From positions 124,001-188,000 of the forward strand of contig NZ_WKKI01000003.1 in NCBI RefSeq assembly GCF_009674805.1: DNA of 64,000 bases, given 5' to 3'. This document shows positions 17,928-27,426 of this stretch, piece after piece; position 1 is the first letter of the stretch; every line of letters begins with the position of its first letter. A program made the position numbers and the translations under genes. This DNA comes from Metabacillus lacus. Its GTDB lineage: Bacteria; Bacillota; Bacilli; Bacillales; Bacillaceae. The notes under the pieces are model-generated. The model was not told the origin of the DNA. It made no database searches and was given only the letters and a program-made list of their open reading frames with translations.

Positions 17928-20135
17928 CTATTTCAGAGCGACTGTTACTTTAAACAGATCGCCGTCAATTTCAATATCCATGCTGCCCTGATGAAGATCT
18001 ACAATCGATTTCGCAATGGCAAGCCCGAGACCTGATCCTTCTGTGTTGCGCGATGTGTCTCCTCTTTTAAATCTTTCAAAAAATTCGTCTGTATTTTCAC
18101 TGAGCTCATATTTCGAAACATTCTTAAAAATGACAAGAGCCTGATCACCTTCATTTTTAAGAGAAATATATACCCTTGTGTGCTCCAGAGAATATTTCAA
18201 TATATTGGAGATCAGGTTATCAAATACTCTCCACATCTTCTGGCCGTCCACTTCTGCATAAACCGGCGGGTCAGGATCTATTACTCTGAATTGCAGGGTT
18301 GATGATTCAATGGCTTCATTGTATTCTCCAAGTGCCTGCTGAAGCAGCTGTGAAAGATCTACCTTTTCCTTTGTTAAAGCAATGCTCCCGCTCGCCATTT
18401 TGCTAGCTTCAAATAAATCATCAATCAGCACCTTTAGTCTTTTAGACTTTCGGTCAATAATTTCAACATATACACCATGTTCTTCAGCATCCAGTCCTTG
18501 CGATTTGAGCAGTTCGGTGTACGTAATAATTGATGTAAGAGGCGTGCGGAGATCATGGCTGACATTTGTAATCAATTCCGTTTTCAACCGCTCGCTTTTT
18601 GCCTGCTCCTTGTGTGAAAGCTTTAATTCCTGCTTTAACGTATTCAAGTTTTGTGCCAGCTCTGCCAAGGCAGATTTTCCTTTTACAGTGACATCCCCGC
18701 TATAGCTTCCCGCTGCCAATTGAGTTGCAGCAGCAGAAATTCTATTAAATCTGCCCAGATTTTTCAGCATCAGAAAAAGTGCAGGGAGTGTGACAATCAC
18801 AAACAGCGGTGCATACACAAGAATCAGAACAGGCTGGAGGAATACTCCTGCCAGGCCCAGACCTGAAAGGAACATAATGATCAGCAGCATACCGGCCTTT
18901 ATTCCAAGTGAAAGATTGGCAAATGCCTCTCTGATTGTTTCACTGCCCCTCTTCAGGAAAGAATTTCTCCATTCTTTCGTCCCATCAATATCTGTCATTC
19001 GTCTGCGGAGTAAAACAACCTGAGCTGCGCCTGCACTGAGAAAGAAGGCTGTCAGCAGCCCTTCTCTTACTATCGTGCTCCAATACCAGTCTGGTCTGTA
19101 CGGCGTTCCATCCGCAATCTGAATGAAAGCCATGAAGACAGAAAACAGCAGCAATATGACCGCAGCATCAATAGGCAGACGGCTGTAGGTGCGGTCCCAC
19201 TTTTTCAAGGAGTACAGATTCTTGAGCCCTGATTTTTTGAAAAGAAAGTATGCAGCAGCTGCGGAAAGAAGCCCTATAGCAGAGAAGATAAGATACAGCA
19301 TTCTCTCCTGCTGATAATTCTTCATACCGTCTTCCAGTACAGTATTTTCCGCTGACGACATATGAACGCCGATGTTTCCTTCGTAGGAGCCATTTCTGCT
19401 GTATGGAATTTCAGCAGCTGCCCATTCTCCATTATTGATATAAAAAGCTGCTTCAGAAGTATAGTAGCTGCCCTCTCTTCTGTCTCCGGTGTATGTTTCT
19501 GAATACAGTATTTCCTTGCTGTTGAATATTTGATTGGCCGAAGCTCTGTTATCTGCATTTTTCAGATTGGTAAATGCCTCTCCTGTTTCTGTATTCACCA
19601 AATAGTAGATGAAAGCATTTTTTAAATGAGAGTATCTCTGCTTCTGTTCGTTAAGTTGCTGAAAGCTTTGACTCAACTGCACTTCTTTTTCCTGGACAAT
19701 CTTTTCTTTCACATATTCGTCGCTTTTAAAATTCTCAGTGATGTCCTGTATTTTTTTATCTCTTTCTTCTTTCAGGAAACTCTCAATCTCTTTGTTTTCA
19801 GCTTGTAAAGCATCCAGGATCCGAGATTCATACTGATCGTGTATAGAATTTACCTGCTGCTGCAGATCACCGTGTCGATAGCGGTACTCCATAATTTCTT
19901 CATCTGTCACAACTATGTTCTTTTTTGCTTGTTCTTCTGTAACGGTATCCAGCTCGTACAGGCTGAGATACTCCTTGTATTCCGATAGGTGCATATGGAA
20001 GTCTTCTGAAGCAAAATAATCAACTTCAGCGTAACGGCCGAAATCCTTTATTGCAGTTACAATCCCGGTTGTCCCCAGTACCAGGAGAAAAATCCAGCTT
20101 CCGAGCAGCAGCCTATTTTTCAATTTTGTATCCAA
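17928..20135 (-). CDS. Large sensor histidine kinase of an orphan two-component system
   Basis: 735 residues. An N-terminal membrane anchor (about 10-28) is followed by an unusually large extracytoplasmic region (about 29-280) with a coiled-coil central part rich in E/K/Q. A block of further membrane helices follows (about 285-470), then a HAMP-like segment, HisKA with His in NVSHDLRTPLTS (about residue 513), and HATPase with NILKYS and GSGLGLAIAKS. The response regulator overlaps its start by 23 bp. The sensor domain gives no ligand clue. The divergent beta-helix gene with a response-regulator-like repeat at its promoter is the likely target. Confidence 0.85.
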   Translation of the reverse strand: MDTKLKNRLLLGSWIFLLVLGTTGIVTAIKDFGRYAEVDYFASEDFHMHLSEYKEYLSLYELDTVTEEQAKKNIVVTDEEIMEYRYRHGDLQQQVNSIHDQYESRILDALQAENKEIESFLKEERDKKIQDITENFKSDEYVKEKIVQEKEVQLSQSFQQLNEQKQRYSHLKNAFIYYLVNTETGEAFTNLKNADNRASANQIFNSKEILYSETYTGDRREGSYYTSEAAFYINNGEWAAAEIPYSRNGSYEGNIGVHMSSAENTVLEDGMKNYQQERMLYLIFSAIGLLSAAAAYFLFKKSGLKNLYSLKKWDRTYSRLPIDAAVILLLFSVFMAFIQIADGTPYRPDWYWSTIVREGLLTAFFLSAGAAQVVLLRRRMTDIDGTKEWRNSFLKRGSETIREAFANLSLGIKAGMLLIIMFLSGLGLAGVFLQPVLILVYAPLFVIVTLPALFLMLKNLGRFNRISAAATQLAAGSYSGDVTVKGKSALAELAQNLNTLKQELKLSHKEQAKSERLKTELITNVSHDLRTPLTSIITYTELLKSQGLDAEEHGVYVEIIDRKSKRLKVLIDDLFEASKMASGSIALTKEKVDLSQLLQQALGEYNEAIESSTLQFRVIDPDPPVYAEVDGQKMWRVFDNLISNILKYSLEHTRVYISLKNEGDQALVIFKNVSKYELSENTDEFFERFKRGDTSRNTEGSGLGLAIAKSIVDLHQGSMDIEIDGDLFKVTVALK

Positions 20136-20805
20136 TTCCCCATACCACCTTCAAATACCTTGGATTTTTCGGATCTATTTCAATCTTTTCTCTAATCTTT
20201 CTAATATGGACAGCTACCGTATTTTCCGCATTGAAGCCAGGCTCTTTCCACACACGTTCATAAATTTCATCAATGGAGAACACACGGCCGGCATTCATCA
20301 TGAGGAGCTCCAGCATTCTGTATTCAATGGGTGTAAGCCTCACAGGATCTCCGTTTACCGCAGCCTCCTTGGCAGCTCTGTCCAATGTTAATCCGTTCAG
20401 ATCCAGCACCTTCTGCAAACCCTCATAGGTGCCGAGCGCCACATAGCGTCTCAGCTGGGATTTCACCCTGGCAATGAGCTCAAGCGGATCAAATGGCTTG
20501 GTCACATAATCGTCCGCTCCAACCTGAAGTCCCAGCACCTTGTCATAGTTCTCACTTTTCGCACTGAGAATAATAATTGGAATGTTTCTTTTCTCCCTAA
20601 TTTTAAAAGTAGCTGTAATTCCGTCCATCCGCGGCATCATCACATCAAGTATAATAAGATGTACAGGGTGGTGCTGCAGCAGCTCGATGGCTTCAATGCC
20701 GTCACTTGCTTTTAACACAGACATTCCTTCATTTTTTAAATATATTTCAATACCGTCCCTGATTTCCTTATCATCATCAACTACAAGTATATTGGCTTCA
20801 TTCAA
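20113..20805 (-). CDS. OmpR/PhoB-family response regulator
   Basis: About 230 residues. The receiver domain has LVVDDDKE, phospho-Asp in LIILDVMMP (about residue 53) and Lys in DDYVTKPFD. The C-terminal winged helix contains LTPIEYRMLELLM and TVAVHIRKIREKIE. An open frame extends to 20853, but the start is probably the TTG at 20805, which has AAAGGAG 10 bp upstream and places the receiver strand at residue 5. It is co-transcribed with the kinase and looks VanR/PhoP-like, but no close ortholog name can be given. Confidence 0.88.
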   Translation of the reverse strand: MNEANILVVDDDKEIRDGIEIYLKNEGMSVLKASDGIEAIELLQHHPVHLIILDVMMPRMDGITATFKIREKRNIPIIILSAKSENYDKVLGLQVGADDYVTKPFDPLELIARVKSQLRRYVALGTYEGLQKVLDLNGLTLDRAAKEAAVNGDPVRLTPIEYRMLELLMMNAGRVFSIDEIYERVWKEPGFNAENTVAVHIRKIREKIEIDPKNPRYLKVVWGIGYKIEK

Positions 20806-20873
20806 CTCTCTCACTCTCCTTTCTGAAGTATACCACGGTGTTTTTTGCCACAAGACAAGAATAAATGATAAAT

Positions 20874-20945
20874 CTTAATAACTGGTCAGCATAAATCTTA
20901 AGAATTTCTTAAGATGACTAGTTTTTCCCCAAAAGGGAATATAAG
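20874..20945 (+). promoter_or_regulatory. Candidate response-regulator binding site and promoter
   Basis: CTTAAG at 20897-20902 and 20908-20913 form a direct repeat with 11-bp period; a third half-match, CTTAAT, lies at 20874. The -10 candidate TATAAG is at 20940-20945, so the repeat sits just upstream of the -35 position. An 11-bp-phased direct repeat beside -35 is the classic arrangement for OmpR/PhoB-type activators. Confidence 0.6.
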
Positions 20946-20972
20946 GTAACCAAAAAGACTGGAGGCTGCTTT

Positions 20973-22628
20973 ATGATTTATCTGGACAGCCGGCACGATC
21001 CGGCACGCAATGCCAAGCTGCTTGCTTCTCTCTGGAACAACAAAATAAGCCTGAAAGAAGCCGTACAGGAAACCAACGAGCTGTTCTTTCAGCATCGAAT
21101 ACAGCCCCCGCTGTTACAGGGCGGTAAAAAGACATACGCACAGCATAAAAGGGCAGTTTTCAGCGGACTGTTACATGCTGCTGAAGAATTTCTATTTGCA
21201 GAAAAAGCGGGAAGTTATTCGTTCGACGAATCGGAACTGAAGTGGAGAAAAAACGGTGACTGCTTTCCAATGTGGAAAGAAAAGCTCGATAATGAATATA
21301 CAGCCCTTTCAAACGGCATTCGAAAAGAAGTGAATATCACTGATTTCGGGGCTGTTGGAGACGGTGTCACAGACTGTACCAAGGCTTTTGAAGAAGCTCT
21401 GAACGGCGGGTACGTGAAAGTAATCATTCCCGAAGGAACGTTTATCACCAGAGGCATTCGTCTGCCTTCACACTCCATGCTCCGCGGACAGGGAAAAGGC
21501 AGAACAATCTTAAAACTTCATGATGAAGCATCAAGAAGCGCAAGGCTGATTACCAACTCCCAGCATGTAAAAGGCAACTCTCATATTCTTGTGGAACATA
21601 TGACGCTGAACTGGAATGTGGAAAGACTGAAAGATATCGAGATTACGAGTGCGGGAGGACATTATTCCAGCTGCCTTACATATGCCAATGTTCAATTCGG
21701 CTGGGTAAACAGTGTGGAAGCAGTAAACCCCGGTTTGCACTGTTTTGATATATCGTCGGCTCTTTATAATTACTCTGGAGACGGTTTCCGCGCCAAAAGG
21801 GGAAGCAGATATATCTGGCTTAACCACCTGACAGGAAGCGGCTTCGGTGATGACGGAATCACCACACATCACAGCGATTATATTTTTATTTCCAATTCAC
21901 ATATGGCAGACCCGAGCGGACGCGCCCATAAGGAAGGTTTTTCAAACAGCAATGGAATTGAAGTGGACGACGGTTCCAGGCATGTAGTGCTGATGAACAA
22001 CTCGACTGCAAGATGCTTTGGAGGAGTCGAAATCAAAGCGCACCACAATTCCTCCGCAGCAGCAAATACGCAGATAATCGGACACTTATCTGTGCATGAT
22101 AACCGCTCTTACAACTTCAGGCACATTGGACATCATCAAAAGGAGGATCCAGAATCTCTCACAGCCTGCGATATCAGAGCCACACAACTTGTTGCCATTG
22201 AACCTGTTTTTACAAGTCTGTACAAGGATTCTTCTCCAAGGGCACTGGTTGTGTCTGCATATCGGAATGTGGTTGTGAATCATTTTCTGGCCATCGGCGA
22301 TCCGCTCTATGACTATCAAAAAAATCCTGTTTTTGCCCTGCAGTATCGATCAAGAAATATCACTTTAAAAAATGTAATCGGGAGATACTTCAAAAGAGCA
22401 GGAACAGATATCCGTCTTTACGGAGGCGGCAACAGGACAGATAACGTCCGCATAGTTGACTCGTCCTTTTTTAAGTCAGCTGGTGTAACGGTCACAGTCG
22501 GAGCCGGACTTACCCATGTGGAGATATCAAACCTGAAAGCTGTGCTGGAGCACAACGGCAAGTGCCTTGATCTCTCGCCAACGGCTAATGTGGACACACA
22601 CTCGGTTAGGGTCCAGCAAAGCCGATGA
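20973..22628 (+). CDS. Right-handed beta-helix (pectate-lyase-superfamily) protein
   Basis: 551 residues. After an N-terminal helical region of about 115 residues comes the signature VNITDFGAVGDGVTDCTKAF (about 117-136), the entry strand of the Pectate_lyase_3/GH28-like beta-helix. Repeated coil turns follow with NSN, DDG and HHS ladders up to the C-terminus. No signal peptide is visible at the start, which is odd for a polysaccharide-active enzyme and may mean cytoplasmic, spore or phage-like location. It has a strong CTGGAGG site. It is divergent from the two-component system and probably controlled by it. Substrate unknown. Confidence 0.75.
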   Translation: MIYLDSRHDPARNAKLLASLWNNKISLKEAVQETNELFFQHRIQPPLLQGGKKTYAQHKRAVFSGLLHAAEEFLFAEKAGSYSFDESELKWRKNGDCFPMWKEKLDNEYTALSNGIRKEVNITDFGAVGDGVTDCTKAFEEALNGGYVKVIIPEGTFITRGIRLPSHSMLRGQGKGRTILKLHDEASRSARLITNSQHVKGNSHILVEHMTLNWNVERLKDIEITSAGGHYSSCLTYANVQFGWVNSVEAVNPGLHCFDISSALYNYSGDGFRAKRGSRYIWLNHLTGSGFGDDGITTHHSDYIFISNSHMADPSGRAHKEGFSNSNGIEVDDGSRHVVLMNNSTARCFGGVEIKAHHNSSAAANTQIIGHLSVHDNRSYNFRHIGHHQKEDPESLTACDIRATQLVAIEPVFTSLYKDSSPRALVVSAYRNVVVNHFLAIGDPLYDYQKNPVFALQYRSRNITLKNVIGRYFKRAGTDIRLYGGGNRTDNVRIVDSSFFKSAGVTVTVGAGLTHVEISNLKAVLEHNGKCLDLSPTANVDTHSVRVQQSR

Positions 22629-22665
22629 TGTAACAGGACTTTTCCTGAAAAAATTTGTGACTGCA

Positions 22666-22696
22666 GCTGCCGGCGATGCCCGGCAGCTTTTGCTTT
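22666..22696 (+). terminator. Terminator of the beta-helix gene
   Basis: GCTGCCGG (22666-22673) pairs with CCGGCAGC (22680-22687), followed by TTTTGCTTTTTG. Confidence 0.85.
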
Positions 22697-22850
22697 TTGT
22701 TAGAACGCAGGTGCTTTAGCAGCCGGTCTTCATCATCCCCATTTACTTTCCAGTTAAAAAGGCTGGGAAATGTAATCAACATGAAAATTTTACATTTCAG
22801 AGCACGTTGAGAGAGGACTTTTTTTTGGTCTTCATGATATAGTTTAGATA

Positions 22851-22862
22851 GTCAAATTTGAC
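22851..22862. promoter_or_regulatory. Palindromic operator candidate upstream of the RND pump
   Basis: GTCAAATTTGAC is a perfect 12-bp palindrome 30 bp before the pump start codon, in the expected promoter/5' leader zone. Such sites suit a dimeric repressor of the TetR or MarR type, but no regulator gene is adjacent. Confidence 0.4.
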
Positions 22863-22891
22863 CATATTAGATTCTTTAGGGGGACATTTGT

Positions 22892-25800
22892 ATGTTCGAG
22901 GGCTTTCTGAAAAGAGGAAGATTAATGGTACTCCTCTTCTTTGTCATTTTTCTTGTAGGAAGCTACCTGTTTTATCAGCTGCCAAAACGGGAGATTCCGG
23001 AGTTCACAGCAAATATTGTTACCGTATCAACTGTCTATCCAGGTGCAGAAGCAGCTGTTGTAGAATCAGATATCACTGATGTACTTGAAAACGCCTTGGA
23101 TCAAACAAAAGGAATTGAAAATATCAATTCCGTGTCAACACAGGAGTTCTCTAACATCATTATTGAAATAAATGATGGTGCTGATTTCAGGCGCACTGCA
23201 GACGAAGTAAAGCAGAAAATTTCTGATGCGGCTTCTTCTCTGCCCGAGGAGGCTTTTGATCCTGTGGTTGAAGATGAATTGGGAGGTGCCCCAGTTGCTT
23301 CCTATATGTTCACAGCAGATTCTTTCGATACTCTCCTTGATTATCAGGAAAACATGGAGAAGCTGAAACAAAAAATCGAGAATTTAAATGGTGTATCTAC
23401 TGTTACAATTAAGGGCTATTCAGAAAAACAAGCCGTCCTAAAGCTGGACAGCGAATCATTGGCAGATAACGGCCTGAATGCAGGTGCAGTCATAGAGGCT
23501 GTCAACAATGAATATAAAACTACTCCGCTAGGCGAAACAGCTCAGGATGGGACAAATGTCCGCCTGTCGCTGAATAACTTTACCGATATCAGTGAGGTAA
23601 CCAATCTGACTCTTTTGTCTCCCGTTACTAATAACACAGTAGAAATTGGTGATCTAGGTGAATTCGCAATTGAGGAAAAAAAGCAGGAAGATATTGTTAC
23701 ATATAATGGAAAACCAGCCTATTCCTTTACTGTGCATATAGAATCCGGCTTGGATATTCCATCCATATTTGAAGATGTGGATTCTTCTCTTAAGGAAAAT
23801 CTGTCTCTTCCTGACGGCATTGAGCTGCAGGATTATTATTCGCAAAAAGCAGATGTAGATCTGATTTTTGACGATTTAATCCGGGAAGCACTGATAGCCG
23901 TAATTGCTGTTATTATCATCACAACTCTTGGTTTGACGCTGAGCGGAGCCTTTATCGTATCGCTCGCCATTCCATTTTCCATCACGCTTGGATCGATTCC
24001 GCTTCCCTGGCTGGGAGTTGACTTAAATCAGATATCAATCATCGGCCTGATTATTGCTCTGGGAATTCTTGTTGATGATGCGATTGTGGTAAACGATAAT
24101 ATTCTGCGGCAATACAAACTGCAGCGGAACGGAAATGCTCTTCAGGCAACCCGTGACGGCGTCAAAGAGGTATGGGGGTCTATCGTCACTTCTACTCTGG
24201 CTGTTGTGTTCGCGTTTTCCCCGTTAGTTTTGCTTTCAGGTGCCAACGGCTCGTTCATCCGTTCCCTGCCGTCAGTATTAATACTGACGATCGTTGCCAG
24301 TATGATTATTTCGCTGACCCTTGTTCCTGTATATCAGTACTCTGTGAACAGGAAGAAAATACGGATTAGTGACAAGGAACCGGGCTTTCTCGGAAAGCCG
24401 CTCAAAAAGCTCGGGGACTACTATGCGGATACGCTGCTTGCTAAAATCGTCAAACGGCCCCTTCTAATCGGCATTGGCGGAATTGTTTTGACAACACTGA
24501 TCTTTTTCCAGGCATTTTTTGTGCCTTTTGAATTCTTCCCTGCTGCCAATAAAAAAGAGATTACGGTTTCGGTTACATTGCCAACCGGCTATTCTCTTGA
24601 AGAAACACATGCTGCTCTGGAAGAAATAGAATCAGACTTACTAAATTTTCCTGAAACGGAGGAAACAGCGGTATTTACAGGCACCGGTGTTCCGCGTTTG
24701 TTCAGTGAAACAATTGATAATCCTGGTGAAAATACCGGGCAGATTGTAGCCAGAATAGACACAGGAGCCGTTTCCAGCGAAAGGTTCATCGAAAATCATA
24801 CAAACGACATCCGTGAAAAGCATCCCGATGCGGATATTTTTCTCAATACCATTATTCAAGGTCCTCCGGCAGGCGCTCCTGTCACAGTGAAGCTCAGCGG
24901 AAATGATTTTACAAAGCTGAATTCCCTGAAAAATGAACTAACACAGCAAATCTCAAGTGTGGACACTGGAGTGATTACCGATGATGTAGGAGATCCTGTA
25001 TCTTCTATACAATACAATCTTGATCGCACACAGCTGACAGAGAACAATGTAACGTCCAAGCTGGTGAGTGATGCAATCCGGCTTGCAGCTAACGGTGTTC
25101 CTTTGGGCACATTTAAAGAAAATGGCGAGAATATTGATTTTCTCATCAAGCAGGATGAAGACATACATGAAAATGGTATTCAGCTGTCTTCAATTGAAGT
25201 ACCCGTTCAGGGAGAAGGGCCTGTTCCCGAAACAATCAGCATGAATGAATTAGTGAATGAAGAAACGGTGGCACAGTATCAGACCATTCCCCGGGAGAAC
25301 GGCACCAGGACCATCACAGTCCGTGCATATCCCGGAGAGTCAGACACCTTTAAAGATGATGTGGAAAACATCGTCAACAGTATGAGGGATTCAGTGAATG
25401 AAGGATACACGCTCACCCTTGGCGGAGAAAACGAAGATCAAACACAGTTTTTTGTAGAAATCAGCTTGCTGTTTTTGGTGGTGATGGTTCTCATTTATAT
25501 CACAATTGCCTTTCAGTTTAACTCTCTGCTGCTTCCGCTCCTCGTCCTTGGAACGGTGTACCTGGCAGTTGCCGGTGCTGTAGCCGGTCTGTTTGTTACT
25601 CAAACACCATTCAGCTTTATGGCCACAATGGGAATCGTCTCGCTCGCAGGAATTGTTGTGCGAAACTCTGTTGTTTTGTTTGAATTTATCGAGCAGCGCA
25701 TGAGAGCAGGCTTGAGCCGGGCGGAAGCCGTTATCGAAGCAGGCCGGGCAAGAATTCGCCCGATTCTTCTGACGGCCTTTACAGCCATTGCCGCTCTCCT

Positions 25801-25948
25801 GCCAGTTGCAGCTAGTGACGACCCGCTCTTTAAGCCGCTTGCCATTTGTATCGTTTCAGGCGTGCTGTTCTCGACCATCCTTACACTGCTGATCGTTCCG
25901 GCGCTGTATATCCTTGTTGATAAGCTTCGTACGCGAAAGGAAGCATAG
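22892..25948 (+). CDS. RND-family efflux transporter (AcrB/SwrC-like)
   Basis: 1018-residue proton-driven exporter. The topology is standard: a first membrane helix (about 12-30), a large extracytoplasmic loop (about 33-325), a cluster of helices (about 326-460), a second helix near 525 with a second large loop, and a final helix cluster (about 850-1010). The TM4 motif GILVDDAIVVNDNI carries the paired Asp of the proton relay. In Gram-positives this class (B. subtilis SwrC) exports surfactin and other amphiphiles. No membrane-fusion or TolC partner is nearby. The start has AGGGGG at 9-bp spacing. Confidence 0.92.
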   Translation: MFEGFLKRGRLMVLLFFVIFLVGSYLFYQLPKREIPEFTANIVTVSTVYPGAEAAVVESDITDVLENALDQTKGIENINSVSTQEFSNIIIEINDGADFRRTADEVKQKISDAASSLPEEAFDPVVEDELGGAPVASYMFTADSFDTLLDYQENMEKLKQKIENLNGVSTVTIKGYSEKQAVLKLDSESLADNGLNAGAVIEAVNNEYKTTPLGETAQDGTNVRLSLNNFTDISEVTNLTLLSPVTNNTVEIGDLGEFAIEEKKQEDIVTYNGKPAYSFTVHIESGLDIPSIFEDVDSSLKENLSLPDGIELQDYYSQKADVDLIFDDLIREALIAVIAVIIITTLGLTLSGAFIVSLAIPFSITLGSIPLPWLGVDLNQISIIGLIIALGILVDDAIVVNDNILRQYKLQRNGNALQATRDGVKEVWGSIVTSTLAVVFAFSPLVLLSGANGSFIRSLPSVLILTIVASMIISLTLVPVYQYSVNRKKIRISDKEPGFLGKPLKKLGDYYADTLLAKIVKRPLLIGIGGIVLTTLIFFQAFFVPFEFFPAANKKEITVSVTLPTGYSLEETHAALEEIESDLLNFPETEETAVFTGTGVPRLFSETIDNPGENTGQIVARIDTGAVSSERFIENHTNDIREKHPDADIFLNTIIQGPPAGAPVTVKLSGNDFTKLNSLKNELTQQISSVDTGVITDDVGDPVSSIQYNLDRTQLTENNVTSKLVSDAIRLAANGVPLGTFKENGENIDFLIKQDEDIHENGIQLSSIEVPVQGEGPVPETISMNELVNEETVAQYQTIPRENGTRTITVRAYPGESDTFKDDVENIVNSMRDSVNEGYTLTLGGENEDQTQFFVEISLLFLVVMVLIYITIAFQFNSLLLPLLVLGTVYLAVAGAVAGLFVTQTPFSFMATMGIVSLAGIVVRNSVVLFEFIEQRMRAGLSRAEAVIEAGRARIRPILLTAFTAIAALLPVAASDDPLFKPLAICIVSGVLFSTILTLLIVPALYILVDKLRTRKEA

Positions 25949-25985
25949 CAGTTAATAAGACGGGCATTTTTAAAGTGCATATAAC

Positions 25986-26026
25986 AAAGAGCATGGGTAT
26001 TCTCAACTGAATTCCATGCTCTTTTT
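25986..26026 (+). terminator. Terminator of the RND pump gene
   Basis: AAAGAGCATGG pairs with CCATGCTCTTT across a 17-nt loop, followed by TTAT. Confidence 0.75.
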
Positions 26027-26092
26027 ATAACTCTATTGATATATATGTATAGTGGATCTTACAAGGGACCTCCCCACTCTACCTATCAAAGA

Positions 26093-26290
26093 AAAATAAG
26101 TGGAAGAATTCCGGTTAAATTCAAAATAGGTTGTTTTTTAGGGGAAATAAGGGAATGCATTCCGCTTAAGCTGCTGAAAATACTTCATTTAATAGTTTTG
26201 TAGCTGCATAGGCGGAAACCCTCCGTTTATTTCAGTCCAATTTGGTCGTTTTTTTTTGAATAGGCGGAATTCCTCCGTTTATATATGGAT
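26093..26290. repeat. Left flanking repeat of the 52-bp array
   Basis: About 198 bp with four imperfect palindromes: GGAAGAATTCCGG, GGGAATGCATTCCG, GGCGGAAACCCTCCG and GGCGGAATTCCTCCG (starts 26102, 26151, 26211, 26263). Nearly the same sequence in the same order recurs on the other side of the array at 27053-27250, in direct orientation. Non-coding. Confidence 0.8.
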
Positions 26291-26300
26291 AGTGGGGAAA

Positions 26301-27005
26301 TGTCCTTTATCGGGGCCGATGAAGGACAAAACTGAGTGGAACAGCTAGGGAAATGTCCTTCACAGGGGTGATGAAGGACAAAACTAAGTGGAATAGCATC
26401 TGAAATGTCCTTCATAAGGCCGATGATGGACAAAACTGCGTTAAATAGCTAGAGAAATGTCCTTCATAAGGCCGATGATGGACAAAACTGCGTGAAATAA
26501 CATCGGAAATGTCCTTCATGGTGGCGATGAAGGACAAAACTGCGTAGAACAGCATCGAAAATGTCCTTCATAGAGACGATGAAGGACAAAACTGCGTTAA
26601 ATAGTATCGAAAATGTCCTTCATAGGGCCAATGAAGGACAAAACTGCGTAAAATAGTATCGGAAATGTCCTTCATAGAGGCGATGAAGGACAAAACTGCG
26701 TGAAATAGTATCGGAAATGTCCTTCATAAGGCCGATGAAGGACAAAACTGCCTGAAATAACATCGAAAATGTCCTTCATAAGGCCGATGAAGGACAAAAC
26801 TGCGTGAAATAACATCGGAAATGTCCTTCATAAGGCCGATGAAGGACAAAACTGCGTTAAATAGCTAGAGAAATGTCCTTCATAGAGGCGATGAAGGACA
26901 AAACTGCGTTAAATAGCTAGAGAAATGTCTTTCATAGAGGCGATGAAGGACAAAACTGCGTTAAATAACATCGGAAATGTCCTTCATAAGGCCAAATGAA
27001 GCACA
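26301..27005. repeat. Tandem array: 14 hairpin units with a 52-bp period
   Basis: The hairpin core TGTCCTTCAT, a 6-7 nt loop and ATGAAGGACA starts at 26301, 26354, 26406, 26458, 26510, 26562, 26614, 26666, 26718, 26770, 26822, 26874, 26926 and 26978; all steps are 52 bp except the first (53). Between hairpins is a conserved AAACTGCGT.AAATA segment. Loops vary (AAGGCCG, AGAGGCG, and others). Units at the left edge and the last unit are the most degenerate. No open frame, not CRISPR. 52 bp is about five helical turns, so every hairpin faces the same side of the DNA. Confidence 0.9.
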
Positions 27006-27052
27006 TTATTGAGCGGAACAGCAAGCACAAGCTGCCTCCTTACCCTCACAAA

Positions 27053-27250
27053 GAATAAATAAGCGTAAGAATTCCGGTTAAATCCAAATTAGGCGGTTTT
27101 TTAGAGAATATAAGGGAATGAATTCCGCTTAAGCTGCTGAAAATTCTCCATCTTGAGGTTTTTTAGGTGCATAGGCGGAAACCGTCCGTTTATTTCAGTA
27201 CAATTTGGTCGTTTTTTTTAAATAGGCGGAATTCCTCCGCTTATATATTA
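27053..27250. repeat. Right flanking repeat of the 52-bp array
   Basis: Direct-orientation partner of 26093-26290, with the same four palindrome types (GAATTCCGG, GGGAATGAATTCCG, GGCGGAAACCGTCCG, GGCGGAATTCCTCCG) and the same linkers such as TTTCAGTNCAATTTGGTCG. The interval 27251-27426 contains only the presumed rocB promoter region. Confidence 0.8.
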
Positions 27251-27426
27251 AGGAATTTCAGTTAATCCTGAATTGGCCGTTTTTTTAGCAGCCTTTATCA
27301 TTGATGTTTTTCGCTGCCGCTCAAAGCAGTGATGCTCTTTCTCACTTCTTCATTTATTTCTCCTTAAGGAATACTGTATAATCTTTGTAGTCTGTTACCA
27401 TTTTAACAAAGTAAAGGAGATTTCCC

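Noticed and set aside
26301-27005. CRISPR array
   Set aside because: The sequences between the palindromes are also conserved from unit to unit (AAACTGCGT.AAATA), so there are no unique spacers, and no cas genes are present.
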